Below, in pieces: positions 1 through 10,107 of a stretch of 64,000 bases of DNA. The number at the start of each line of letters is the position of its first letter. The first letter of the stretch is position 1. This DNA is from Saccharum officinarum. Taxonomy: Eukaryota > Streptophyta > Magnoliopsida > Poales > Poaceae. A model generated the notes under the pieces. The model did not search any database, was not told where the DNA came from, and was given only the letters and a program-made list of their open reading frames with translations. The stretch is taken from the NCBI GenBank assembly GCA_020631735.1, contig CM036191.1:40903335-40967334 (forward strand), read 5' to 3'. The position numbers and the translations under genes are program-made.

Positions 1-401
1 CCGCACGTGCATCCAGGCTACCAAGGCGGTTCGGAATAGCTCATGCTTATCCACACTGGCCAGAAGGTAGCGGGGATCAGAGCTAGGCTATGGCGGTGGC
101 CATGGCCGAGCGCTCTAGGGGCACCGCGTGGCGAGGAGGATAGGGTTGGGGCGCTCGCGAAGCTTCAATGGGGTCCATGGCGCTTTGATCTTACCCATCC
201 GACGCGGGCGAGGCGGTTGCGCGGCTGTGAGCTTGAGGCGGGGGTAGAAGACGCCGTGACCAGTAGTATTGTCGTCATCGTCTCCATGTCACTTTAACAT
301 CGGTATTTAATTTCACAGTATTGCTATCTTATCTTGCGATCCGTGCGTTTTTAGTACAAAAGTTTTGCTGTCGCGTAGCAACACACGGGCACGCTACCTA
401 G
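1..401 (+). mobile_element. Possible Helitron 3' end with GC-rich cargo (start outside window)
   Basis: The segment ends at 398-401 with CTAG followed by T. Upstream is a degraded stem (CGTAGCAACACACG, near 374-387) and GGGCACGCTAC, resembling the grass Helitron end that is better preserved at 7860-7885. Positions 43-297 are an open GC-rich frame of 84 codons with no recognisable domain; it could be captured gene sequence. The 5' end is outside the window. The call rests only on the 3' terminus. Confidence 0.35.
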
Positions 402-402
402 T

Positions 403-1100
403 GATGATGAAAAGGCCCCAAACATATTTTGGATCACCACATTGGGTCATGGGTGTGGCCGGGCTCCCTAACCGGCCAGGGTGGTTCATGCATTGCTGGC
501 CATGCCCCTGATGCTACGCCCCTCTTGCCCCCAATGAAACCGGCGTAGCTGGATTGGGACCTGGATAGGCCGGTCCTGTACAATGCCTCCGCCAAGCCGG
601 CCTGGTCGGTTTGGACCCGACTTGGCCGGTTCCCTAGCTCTGGCCGCCGGCTAGGCTGGCTCGGCCTCGACAAAACTGGCCTAGCCGGTTTGGGTCCCAG
701 CTAGGCCAGTTTCCCTGGCGGAATCCGAGCCCGTCTCCTTCCAAATAAGTCTTTTTATCTATTTTTCGTGTAGGAAACATGGAGAACATGTTTTGGACAC
801 ATGTTTGCTAGTATAATAAAACCACCCCTCTATATGTATCATAGGATCACTGCCTATTAAAGGATCCAACACTCAATGGTATTTTTTGCATCTATTACCC
901 AACTTTTGCTCCTTTTCCAACCCTCTTGCTATTTGTTGCGTCTCTCTGTGAGATTCATCAGCGTTCTAGGTATCCTTTGGTGATCCTACAACAACTCTTT
1001 GCGTGCTCCTCCCCGACGATTCCACCCGGGAGGCGTTTCTAGGCTTTCACGGCAAAGGACAGGCTCAAGATCGGCATAATCGATCTCTTTTTTCCATTAT
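403..1100. repeat. LTR-like repetitive block
   Basis: The block has many GGCCGG/CTAGCCGG words at 450-720. It then passes into a plausible LTR core: a TATA-like TAGTATAATAAAACC near 810 and a downstream T-rich stretch. No TSD or terminal TG...CA pair could be fixed and no retroelement ORF is attached. The open frame at 434-673 (minus) is a by-product of the GGCCGG repeats. An old solo LTR is the best guess. Confidence 0.3.
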
Positions 1101-1529
1101 CTAAATAAAGGCGAGAAAGCAGGCATGTATATCTTCAATTCGAGGGGTGGAAATTAAGCTTCATGTACGGCGCTTAATACTGCTTTTCATAGGGAACGGA
1201 CAAGCAACGTGCATGCTTGGTGACTTTAATGTTGCACATGTAGACATATAGATATACTCGTATGTGTGTATATATACACGTGAGTGGTAAACTTGGTAGC
1301 CGACGCACGTGTATGGACGTACCAGCTAGATGAGCTACGACTTTAAGACATGCTGCATGGATTATTTCTAGCTACGCAAGTACATGCAAAATTTTAAAGT
1401 CGTAGTCTTGAAATGACAAACTTCTTGGCATATATGTAGTACACCGCATATCAAGCCAAGCCATGCATTTGAGAATGATACCAGCATGCATGGAACGGAA
1501 AAAACAGAAAACTTTCCACCCAGGGCACA
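1101..1529. other. Intergenic, no feature seen
   Basis: AT-rich unique-looking sequence between the LTR-like block and the CACTA terminus. No coding potential or terminal repeats were recognised. Confidence 0.4.
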
Positions 1530-1730
1530 CACTACTACAACAAATCTTCGCACAAAGAGGATGCAGTCATTAGGACATGTATGTATCCTCTGGATTTCTA
1601 ATCCTAAAGGGCAGACTACCTGTTTTGCTTCATACGTAGTGCTTGGCAATTCGTTATCCTTCGGAAGCATCTTCTTTTGGATTTTTAGTAACTCCGTGAA
1701 TCCCTTGTCAGATACACCATTCTTTGCCTT

Positions 1731-2252
1731 CTATTGCAGCAATTCCAATGTGGTACCCAACTTTTTCTGCTCCGCATCACAAGTTGGGTATAGCAATTTC
1801 TTGTGATCCTTTAGCATGCAGTCGAACTTGATCTTCTCCTTTTCACTTTCGCATTCTCTATGTGCATCACGAATGGCCTGACCAAGATCATCAGCGGGCT
1901 CCTCCTCTGCCCCTACCTCTTCTTCCATGGGCTCCTCCTCTGCCCCTGACTCTTCTTCAGCTTCCCCCATTGCAGTATCATTGAAGGCACCATATTCAGC
2001 AAAAATGTCATCATCGCCCCATTGTTCTTCTTCACCTTCTTCCAATACAACTACGGTTTTTCCATGCTTCGTCCAACAAATATAGTTTGACATGAAACCC
2101 GACTTGAACAAGTGTAAATGAAGAGTCTTTGAGTTAGCATATTCTATCGTATTCTTACATATGGCACATGGGCAGCACGTGAAATCGTAGCGTTTGTTTG
2201 CCTCGGCTGCACGTAACAAAGAATGCACGCCGTCCATGAACTCTTGGGGCAA
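1731..2252 (-). pseudogene. CACTA transposase fragment (transposase-associated N-terminal domain)
   Basis: A 173-codon minus-strand frame. Residues about 1-65 show the layout of the plant transposase-associated domain that precedes the CACTA transposase: an FMDGVHSLL helix, the metal-binding-like CCPCAICKN, a HLHLFKSGF segment, then YICWTKHGK. Residues about 70-130 are an acidic low-complexity run containing a repeated GAEEEP block, followed by a charged tail ending LELLQ-stop. The full protein is normally several hundred residues longer and contains the DDE catalytic domain, none of which is present. It therefore cannot be a working transposase. Its position inside 1530-3732 fits a deleted CACTA element. 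The family is inferred from motif layout only. Confidence 0.62.
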
Positions 2253-2691
2253 CTATCAGCATTGTACATCCAATGCCAACTCATCTGCATTACATGACAT
2301 AAATACTGTATTAAAACCTAGAACATAATTAGTTAATTATACAACATGCATGCCACCAGAAAAGCTATAAATTTAAGAAATCCTCGCTACAACGTAGAGA
2401 ATCCCAACTACCACTAAAAACACTAAAGCTAAAATTTACTTCAGCATCACAAGGATTTCACAATCAATCCCAACTAAAACAGATAGATCCCCATTTGTTC
2501 AACATCTTTGGGTTTCTTCGGCTGGATCACTGCCTCATTAGCCGCCATATCTGCCTGTTGTGCAAGATATTTTTGCACGAGTTCAACATACTCTTCCTCC
2601 CAGTAGAAGCCTGAACATCCAGTGCCATCCCACTGAAATTAAAATAGAAAATTAGAACTTTAATCAAAACCATCATGAAAATAGGTATAAA

Positions 2692-2901
2692 CTAACCATA
2701 GTCATCAAATACGATAAAATAACTTACATTGCAATCCGGACACTTGTAGAAAATACGACCCTTGTTAGGACTCTCCTTCACTCGGTACTCCATCACAATC
2801 TTCGTCTCATCACGACACTTGCCGCATGCAATGAGTGGGAGGCCCGGCCTAAGTCGCTTTGGAAACCCATGAGAAGCCGAGGACTCGGAAGCAGCTGCCA
2901 T
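2692..2901 (-). CDS. GRF-type zinc-finger small protein (TE-associated)
   Basis: A 69-codon frame starting MAAASESSASHGFPKR. It contains one GRF-type zinc finger at residues about 25-62: IACGKCRDETK, then EYRVKESPNKGRIFYKC, then PDC. The C-x2-C ... GR.F.KC pattern is the family signature. In grasses such short GRF-finger proteins often accompany CACTA and other transposons. The frame stops soon after the finger (FDDYG). An adjoining block at 2500-2640 reads like a possible second exon but was not resolved. It lies upstream, in the minus sense, of the transposase fragment in the same element, so I treat it as transposon cargo. A plain decayed exon is also possible. Confidence 0.5.
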   Translation of the reverse strand: MAAASESSASHGFPKRLRPGLPLIACGKCRDETKIVMEYRVKESPNKGRIFYKCPDCNVSYFIVFDDYG

Positions 2902-3128
2902 CTACTCTCTATACTCATTTTTTAATACACTATAAATTTCTCATTTCATAAACAAATAAAATTAAAAAACTCTAAAATTCTCTATATCTCTAAACAATGA
3001 AGTGTGCTATGCATGCTACAAATGAACGGTGAATACTAGTTTTTAATAGATACTTTAACCTTCCTTCATGCAAATATGCAAGCTTGAAGTGATTTTGAGC
3101 TCAAATTGCTTACAAATGAAAAAAACCC

Positions 3129-3134
<6 letters not shown>

Positions 3135-3219
<85 letters not shown>
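3135..3219. repeat. (AT)n microsatellite
   Basis: About 85 bp of almost pure AT dinucleotide with one ATTA interruption near 3170. It lies inside the CACTA element. The tyrosine/isoleucine-rich open frames over it are artefacts of the repeat. Confidence 0.95.
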
Positions 3220-3222
<3 letters not shown>

Positions 3223-3429
3223 AGGGAACAAAATGAGATAAGACAATGGTGAAACATGAGAGTATGAAGTTGGTAACCTTTAGAAGCGAAGAATCGACGG
3301 AGGAATCAAAGAAATCGATGGAGGAATCAAAGAATGGATAGAGGAAGAGCAAGAACACTGCTTAAATTTGAACTGAAGCTCTTGGGCGGGCTCGGGGAGG
3401 AAGAAGACGGCTGGCGGGATTTATAAGGG

Positions 3430-3660
3430 GGACCTTTAGTCCTGGTTCCCTTTCCAGTCCCAGGCCCCGCCACTAGCCGAGACAATATCTTTACTCCCGG
3501 TTGGATCCACCAACCGAGAGTAAAGGTCAACCTTTAGTCCCGGTTGGTGGCTCCAACCGGGACGAAAGGTCCCCTGCAACAACGGCTTGATGCAGGAGCC
3601 GTTGGGCAGGGACCTTTAGTCCCGGTTGGAGCCACCAATCAGGACTAAAGGTCTCTCTAG
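3430..3660. repeat. CACTA subterminal repeats
   Basis: CTTTAGTCC(C/T)GGTTGG and its reverse complement occur about six times, with hairpin-forming pairs (for example near 3490-3525 and 3533-3570). In En/Spm-type elements such motifs bind the regulatory transposase subunit; here that is inference from the family. Confidence 0.7.
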
Positions 3661-3779
3661 TCCTAGGCGCAATATGTCCCAGGACTAGAGCCTATTTTGG
3701 CTCTTGGATGAAAGGTCTGTTCTGTACTAGTGGGCGGCAGTGGCGAGTGGATGGGCTTGCCGGGCCTGTGGATGGGCTC

Positions 3780-3904
3780 ACTGGGTTTGTCCACGGATTT
3801 TCCTTTGTTTTGTTTTTTTATTCGATTTACCGAGGCGGGTATCGAACCGGCTCAGAAAATATCACATTTAGCGTGACCTTTTGACCGAGGCAGGCACAGT
3901 AGTG
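3780..3904. mobile_element. CACTA end fragment (ACCGAGGCGGG family)
   Basis: Contains TTACCGAGGCGGG and GACCGAGGCAGGC words and ends AGTAGTG at 3904. This matches the right-hand end type of the complete element at 60173-61047. The left end is not visible, so it is a truncated relic directly upstream of the small secreted-peptide gene. Confidence 0.45.
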
Positions 3905-4026
3905 ACGTTGCGTCTGTGGAATTTTTGCACATTATGTACCAACGTGGCCGGCGCAAGTACTACACTGGTTGACAGGCTGAGCACGCTATATTAATTTCTT
4001 CCATTGAAACAACTCTGAATGCTGCC

Positions 4027-4034
4027 TATAAATA
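4027..4034 (+). promoter_or_regulatory. TATA box of the 4126 gene
   Basis: TATAAATA lies 92 bp upstream of the chosen ATG, a normal plant TATA-to-start distance with a short leader. The surrounding block (about 3934-4075) is duplicated at 6530-6700, where a TATACAAATA sits at the same relative position. Confidence 0.6.
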
Positions 4035-4125
4035 CGTGTTGTGGTTGATCTCATGGAGGCACACACTGCACAGAAAAATAAACAGTGTGAGAACACACAT
4101 CGATACTAGCAAGCTAGCAGCAATA

Positions 4126-4440
4126 ATGGCCTCCTCCAATAACCCCATGGCAGCATCCCCTGTGCTCCTATTCCTCGCCATGGCTCTCATGCTCGTGGCT
4201 TGCACCCAGGCCCAGGCTCCAGCACCAGCTCCGGCGCCGTCCCAAAGTTCATGCCCCCCAGGCTTCAAAAACCCTATCGACCTGACAGATTTTCTTCGCA
4301 GCACTGGCAGAAGCCTCCTTACGTTTGTGGACCCTAGCTTGGTGCCCATTGTCCGTAGCATCCTCTCGCTTGTCCCGCGCACCGGCCTCAACCTATGTGT
4401 TTGCTCCACTGCCTTCCCCATCCAGTGCGTCAAATACTAG
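4126..4440 (+). CDS. Small secreted Ala/Pro-rich cysteine-containing peptide
   Basis: An intronless 104-residue protein. The start at 4126 (MASSNNPMAAS) is preferred over an in-frame ATG 90 nt upstream because the upstream one lies within a few bases of the TATA box. Residues 1-30 form a signal peptide with a hydrophobic core (PVLLFLAMALMLVA) and a likely cleavage after TQAQ. Residues 31-38 are an (AP)4 run, recalling the AP-rich linker of secreted wall or arabinogalactan-type proteins. The mature part has cysteines at 43, 91, 93 and 101; the C-x-C pair near the end is a feature shared with lipid-transfer/hybrid proline-rich proteins. The rest of an eight-cysteine motif is absent, so I do not assign that family. 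The product should be extracellular; its function is unknown. This is the best candidate for a living single-copy gene here. Confidence 0.65.
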   Translation: MASSNNPMAASPVLLFLAMALMLVACTQAQAPAPAPAPSQSSCPPGFKNPIDLTDFLRSTGRSLLTFVDPSLVPIVRSILSLVPRTGLNLCVCSTAFPIQCVKY

Positions 4441-5188
4441 GCAAGGAAGAACAAGCTAACAACCACGCAGCAGAGCATGCGTCATGCGTGTTAAGTTGTT
4501 TAGCTACTATATATGTATACGTACTACTATATATAAACATATATAATCGAATAAGTTGTTGTTTATTACCTGTAGGCATGTGTCACCTACATGCGGACGC
4601 AACAGCCGTGTGTTTGTATGACACTGCGCTACAGTCAACAATGACCTGCTTATGTACTGTGCGTCACCAGATGTTATTGGTGATGTACTTGTGGTCAAAT
4701 GACATATAAATATATATTATATATACATACTCCATGTTATACATGCATGGCTTATTGTTACCATGGATGGGAATTTAATGTTCCTCGGACCTTTGTTTTG
4801 ATCACGATAATCTCAGCCGCTGTCTGATGGTTCATATGTTTGGTATTATTTCCTGCATTGTGCTCCAAAATGCAGGCTGTTTATCCTTCCTAATTTAAAG
4901 GAATACATATTTTCTTGACAAAAAAGCCCCTCCAGATATTCAAATACAAACATTCTATCCCGAATTTCTTGCTAGTCAAAGATAGAGAGGAAGGATAATC
5001 CCTAAAGTGCGCACAAGATACTGCTGGAGGGTATAATGATATGAAAATGATTTTCACTCAAATGACTCTCTAAACGATGATTTAGGGATAACTTTTAGAA
5101 AGATTCTTGTAGATGCTCTCGGTTTTATTCCAAGTTGAACTTTGCTTAACTTTTAAAAAGAAATTATACAGTCCAAAACATATAACAC
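4441..5188. other. 3' flank, no gene seen
   Basis: AT-rich downstream sequence of the 4126 gene, including its presumed 3' UTR. The short open frames at 4395-4709 are in other frames of the gene's tail and have no support. Confidence 0.4.
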
Positions 5189-5898
5189 CACTACTACACA
5201 ACCGAATTTCCTTGGTGGCCAAAAACGGCCAAAAGAACTAGTTATTGGCAGTCAACCATCAAGCATGAACCGCCAAGGCTAGATGGCAAGGAAATAGAGT
5301 TCCTTGGCGGCTAGCCCTCAAGGAAGTTTTCCTTGACTGCCAACCGCCAAGAAAAATATGGACATACACTAGATTGCCAAGATCCTGCGGCTACTAAGTT
5401 TCGAAGTCAAAACCTCGACCTTCGCATAGTTAGTTCCTTGCCACTGCACCTCGAAATCATTAGTGTCTGAATAACTAATGCATTGCCGGTGTATTTAGTC
5501 TAGTGAATTTTGTAATGTATATTTGACACACTAAACGAATTCAAATGAAAAGTTTGGACATGAAAGTTTTAGATCTTTTCGAGTACAACAACATGGGTTT
5601 AGGTCATTTCTCCATCCGAGATCATTTAAAAAATTCATAAAAAATATTGATTTTTTAAAAAATGTTTCCTTGGCGGTTTGCAATAGCACTAAAGGAAATG
5701 GTGTTTTCCTCTGAGGCAATTCACAACAGCACTCAAGAAAAGTTGCATATTGCCTTGGAGGCCGAGTGGAACCGCCAAGGATACAAATTTCCTTGGCAGT
5801 TTGCTACAACCCCAAGGCATTGATAAATTCCTTGGCAGTTGGATTTTAGCACTAAAGGAAATCCTAGACCCCTAAGGAATTTCCATCTTGGTGTAGTG
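5189..5898. mobile_element. Non-autonomous CACTA element (CTTGGCGG family)
   Basis: The left end is CACTACTACACAACCGAATT from 5189. The right end read on the minus strand from 5898 is CACTACACCAAGATGGAAAT. Both are followed by AATTTCCTT(G/A)G. TTCCTTGGCGG/CCGCCAAGG words recur as subterminal repeats. There is no transposase. The middle has the AT-rich block with AAACGAATTCAAATGAAAAG seen in other CACTA elements of the window. The flanking triplets (CAC and CTT) do not match. Confidence 0.6.
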
Positions 5899-6140
5899 CT
5901 TAAACTTGTACTTGACTGCTCAAACTTTATGTTCTTTGGCTAACAATTAGTCTAACGATATGAAAGCTACGCTACAAAAGTGGTTGTATTTTGAGTTTTA
6001 AATAAATATATACTTTCTACTATCAAACTTTACTATCATTTCTTCTGCACAAGAAACAACCATCGAACAAATCAATCAAGTAAATATGGCAACCTGCTGG
6101 ATCGAAGCCAACAACGTAGCCATTCCACCTGTTTAAATTA

Positions 6141-6391
6141 CTCCCTCCGTGCATAGAAGAATGCAACTATGGGGTATGGTCGAATTAATTAAAGCTTGAC
6201 TCAGTTTATTGTAAATAGTATTAGCAGTGATGTCTTCGAATAAACTTATTATGGAAGTATATTCTATAACTAATATAATGATACCTATTTTGTATCAATA
6301 ATAATATTATTTTTTATATAATTTCAATTAAAGTTCAAACTGTTTGACTTCTCGAAAAACGAGAATTACATTCTTTTATGTTCGGAGGGAG
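6141..6391. mobile_element. Stowaway MITE (Tc1/mariner)
   Basis: The left terminus CTCCCTCCGT and right terminus CGGAGGGAG are inverted repeats flanked by TA at 6139-6140 and 6392-6393. The 251-bp AT-rich core has no coding capacity. These are the defining features of grass Stowaway elements. Confidence 0.88.
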
Positions 6392-6529
6392 TAATGCATT
6401 GCGGATTTTGGCATCGCACTCCGATCCACTGGTGGTGGTGGAGGTTGCCTGTATATATGGGGCAAGAACGCCCCTGTCTGCTCCTCCCTATCGACGACCA
6501 CGTCCACCATGAGTGATGATGACGACGAC

Positions 6530-6700
6530 CACGCCAGTGGAATTTACACCATTCAGGTTGACGAGCTGCGCACGCCATTTTTGTATTAATTTAATTACTT
6601 CCCTTGAAACAACGCTGGATGGTGGATGCTGCCTATACAAATACTCCGTACGTGGTATGGTTGATCTCATGGCAGCACACAACCACACACAAACACAGAA
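6530..6700 (+). promoter_or_regulatory. Orphan duplicate of the 4126 gene promoter
   Basis: The block matches 3934-4075 in order: GAGC(T)GCGCACGC / GAGCACGC, TATTAATTT, TTCC(C)TTGAAACAAC, GCTGCCTATA(C)AAATAC and GGTTGATCTCATGG.GGCACAC. In the 4-kb copy this leads into the secreted-peptide gene. Here the sequence past about 6700 shows no related coding region. It looks like a tandem duplicate whose coding part was lost or replaced. Confidence 0.55.
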
Positions 6701-7859
6701 ACAATATAATTGTTAGAAGAGGCAATATGTTTGAATTATCTATGAACAAAGATAATAATGGTTCTTGAAGATTATATATATTTAGTTTGAATGATAAATG
6801 ATGGGGAGACCAGACAAACAATATAAAACCACATGTTTAATTAGGGCCAGTCTGGGGTTCTGTTACTCGACATAGATATAGTTCAACTTCCTATATATAA
6901 TCACTTTTAAGCTGTTGCAGAATCCGTCGAACAAACTGAAAGTGAAGTGTGGCAAACAAAAGTTTTAACAGCTGTTCATAGTAGAAGACTAGACTAGAGT
7001 AGCTGCTCTTGTTTTATTTTTAATCGTGGAAGTGGACAGTTGAGACCACCATGCCCTCTCCCACGTCGAGGATGGCCTGATCGAGGGGATTTACCACGAC
7101 CAGAACGCTGACCACCGGGACACGAGTTCCCCCGCTTGCTTGCCTCCACCGCCACCGGCGCCTCCGAGGTTGTGCTCCCGTCGTTCCCCTTAGCAGCAGT
7201 CGGCCATAGATTTGGTCGATCTGGCAGCTGGGGTCATGATTTGGCCAAAGGAACCTCGATTCGCTTGAGTAATCTAGGGGGGCTTTGATTTGCGCAGAGA
7301 AGAAAGTGAAGGGAAGCGGAGGGGATGGAATCTGCCGTGCGCCCATGTGGGAGGCACGCGCGGGCTGTAGGATGTTGTTCGCATCGCTAGGAGCTGCCGC
7401 TCGCCTCACATGCAAGCAGCAAGCGTAGGTGGCCGGCCCCTGCTGCTTGTCTCTGAGATTTTTGGGAAGGACAAAGCAGTGCTGCTCGCCGATGCGTGGA
7501 TGATAACGTGCGGCAGACTGTTTCTACTTTTCCCTTTTAATTTGCAAGATGCTTTTGGAATCATAATTCAATTAAATATTAAATGATTACCACATTTAGG
7601 TGTGTACTGCAGGAATTAACTATAAGAGAAATTATTATTGGTGTTTTTTAAAGATTTGTGGAGAAGCTATGTAATGCTTGGATTTACACAGCACATTGAA
7701 GATGCCATAACAGATGATGGTTCTTTTGGTTTTTAAGAAAACTAAATGATAAAGATCATTAACCGGGCTTCGTACTAGATTTATAGATTTATTTATTAAT
7801 ATGTTCGACTAAACCCCTGTCACGTTAGTCGCCATAGATAGGCAAACATTCATAACTCT
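6701..7859. other. Unassigned stretch with one GC-rich frame
   Basis: A 131-codon minus-strand frame at 7020-7415 is GC-rich with Arg/Ala-rich composition and no recognised domain. It could be a gene fragment carried by the Helitron whose 3' end is at 7885, but no 5' terminus was found. The remainder is AT-rich. Confidence 0.25.
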
Positions 7860-7885
7860 CGTGCAACGCACGGGCATATATCTAG
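7860..7885 (+). mobile_element. Helitron 3' terminus
   Basis: A perfect stem-loop CGTGC-AAC-GCACG (7860-7872) is followed by nine bases and CTAG (7882-7885), then T. A hairpin about ten bases before CTRR next to a T is the Helitron 3' signature. The matching 5' TC end was not found. Confidence 0.65.
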
Positions 7886-7973
7886 TTAAAAGAAAAATCT
7901 CCAATCGATTTCTCTCTGACTCCTCTGCCGTGGCGTTCAATGAGGTCCATGTCCACACCCACCCTCACCCCAA

Positions 7974-8008
7974 CCCCCCCCCCCCCCCACACACACACAC
8001 ACACACAC
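7974..8008. repeat. Poly-C run and (CA)n microsatellite
   Basis: Fifteen C followed by about ten CA units. It is a simple-sequence tract, likely polymorphic in length and prone to sequencing error. Confidence 0.9.
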
Positions 8009-8167
8009 TCCAGCTGAGTTCTAGTGGCTGCGGCATCGGGTTCATGGCAACGATTTCCAATTGCTGCAGCATTGGGTCCTCGGCGATGAGTTCTAGCTAC
8101 CACTATAAACAATGATTTTAGGAGCTTGCTCATTTTATTTACAAAGGCGTATAAGATACCTTGGTCT

Positions 8168-9179
8168 TCCAAAATAATTAACAGTGACAGGCTTCTTAAT
8201 GGGCCCTTCTCTGAAAATAGAGGCTATTTTCTAAGACGGATCCTTACACAATGCCTGCCTAAGTAAATATGTGGCAGACTCAACTAGCCCCTTAATAAAA
8301 AAATAAAACCTTAATAATTTCGTATGCATGACAATCAGCCCTCGGTCAGATCTCCGCATTCTCTCTAGCTATTTCTTCCCCAACCCAACGCGATGTCCTC
8401 CTCCCTACTATCTCTCTCTCTACTGCTGCCACTTGTCTACATCGGAGCCACTGCTCGCTTCCTCGGCATCGGCGGTCGAATCTAGTGAGATCCAAGCAGA
8501 TCCGATTGGTGGCATGGGTCCCCTCCCCTTGCTCCTGTGGACAGGGAAAGTTGGCTAAGCCAAGTTAAGAAGTTGGACAGGCTAACCTACGATGATACTG
8601 ATCAGCCAAAAACTAGGCTGGGTACCCTGGTCGACCATGCTAGGTTTGAGAAGAGCCCCCCGCGGACATTCAAACTGAGGTATCCAAAGATTGGTTATTG
8701 GAAGACTTTTGATCGACTCATGAGCAAGTGTAAATTGACTTTTGATCGACTCATGAGCAAGTACACCAAGCAAAGTTTTAATTCGATGAATCGGCTGATA
8801 AAAAAGGGGTCCGGTCACTTTCGAGGCTAGGTGGGTAAATGGAGCCACTGAAGCAAAGAGGGAAGTCGCGCGCAAGGATGGAAGTCACGCGGGAAGGCGC
8901 TTGACGCTGGCGGGCTCGCGTGGGAAAAAATTGGTGGCGTGTGCAGGATCGAGCACGAGGGGAAGAGGGTGTGAGACCTAGTGCGCCAGGGAAACCAACG
9001 CCAACTGTGATTTGAGGGCCTGGGCTAGAGCCACTAGGACTGAGAGACAGAGGAAAGATCTGAGGGCTCGCTCAAATTTGAGGGCTCTAGTAAAGGCCTT
9101 GCTTGAGTAAGTTTTTTTTTACTTCAGCACTCAAAAGTAGGATGAGGTTTTAAGTAAGGGCCCTGCTGGAGTTGCTCTT
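8168..9179. mobile_element. Possible DNA-transposon derivative
   Basis: The right part is rich in GAGGGCTC/GGGCCCT words and ends GGAGTTGCTCTTA at 9179. Its reverse complement, TAAGAGCAACTCCAGCAG, is a terminus commonly seen in grass DNA transposons. The left end is uncertain (GGGCCCTTCTCTGAAAATAG near 8200). Inside is a duplicated block beginning ACTTTTGATCGACTCATGAG at about 8706 and 8739. No protein domain was recognised. Confidence 0.3.
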
Positions 9180-9639
9180 ACGTGCTTAACAAGGAAGAAC
9201 TTTCTGCTGCTACTCCCATTGAGAAGGGTACCAAGTAAGCATCCTTTACAATTGGTTCCATGGAGATGCGGGTAATGTCATTAAGAATCCAGCTCAATCT
9301 AACTTGCAAGAAGTGGAGATGGGCGATGATATGTAAATGATGATGAAGCCGGGAATAGCAAACCAGACTCCAGATACTTTCAACAAAAGTGGTTGCCTTT
9401 GGGTTTGACCAAGACACAACATCATAACCACCAACGGGCTCAATTGAAGAAAACGAAGCGAGAAGCCTAGAGCTTTGAACGATGGACATATACATATATC
9501 ACCCTTAGAACAAACATCACCGATATGCATATATCACTCTTAGACTGAAAATAGCTAATATGTCGTCTTTAATCATATTTGCTAATTAACATATGTTTTT
9601 AGATACAGACAACTTTATTTAAAAACTGAGGCTCATATG
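9180..9639. other. No feature seen
   Basis: Open frames here (for example 9178-9495 minus) have no recognisable domain or codon signature. Confidence 0.35.
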
Positions 9640-9956
9640 TTGACAGCTATTTTGGGTCAAAGAGAGGAAACCCGACCAAGGCGGTTTAGGGGGCTGACTA
9701 GGCAAGGTTTGCCCAGTCCGAATCAAAATCTAGGAAAATTGTGGATTTCAATCGTTTGGTTCGTAGAGGGATAAGGCCAATCTCCTCTATATACCCGAGA
9801 GGTACACGGTCAACAATGAGGCATCCAATCAATTAAAAGACCAATCTTGTCGGGTACCAATAGTAGGGTACCAGAGAAAAGGAGCTAATGGTCATCAATA
9901 CTAACTCATCCGAACGGTTAAGGGCGCGGTCACGACATCATCCGACCCTAGGGGCG
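9640..9956. repeat. Gypsy-type LTR fragment
   Basis: Contains a TATATACCCGAG core promoter-like word, and GGGTACCAATAGTAGGGTACC near 9855-9875 resembling the GGTACC-rich ends of the LTR at 15170-16064. Boundaries are not resolved. Confidence 0.3.
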
Positions 9957-10107
9957 CGGGATCCGTCCCGCCCGGCCCCCTGGAGAGGATCCCGCCTCGT
10001 CCGGCCCCGAGGACATGGGCTCCGCCTCGCCCAACCCCCTAGACATGGGCTCCGTCCCACCCGGCCCCGAGGGCGTGGGCTCCGCTCCGCCCGACCCGCA
10101 CAGCTCC
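9957..10107. repeat. 30-bp GC-rich minisatellite, about 5 copies
   Basis: Five diverged units of about 30 bp on the theme TGGGCTCCGCCTCGCCC. A similar roughly 30-bp GC-rich array lies in the LTR at about 15810-15950, so this is probably an LTR U3 minisatellite. Confidence 0.6.

Larger units (their letters stand above)
1530..3732 (-). mobile_element. CACTA (En/Spm) DNA transposon, degraded
   Basis: The left end reads CACTACTACAACAAATCT from 1530. The right end, read on the minus strand from 3732, is CACTAGTACAGAACAGACC. These align as one imperfect terminal inverted repeat. Between 3430 and 3660 the subterminal motif TTTAGTCCCGGTTGG recurs in both orientations, as in grass CACTA families. Two minus-strand ORFs (2692-2901 and 1731-2252) belong to it. 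The flanking triplets ACA and GGC do not match, so the element is old or one boundary is off. At 2.2 kb it lacks most of a full transposase and should be non-autonomous. Confidence 0.6.

Noticed and set aside
3066..3358. Tyr/Ile-rich frames
   Set aside because: Direct translation of the (AT)n microsatellite.
7882..8172. Frames across the poly-C/(CA)n tract
   Set aside because: Produced by the simple repeat (Val/Gly and His/Pro runs); no domain.
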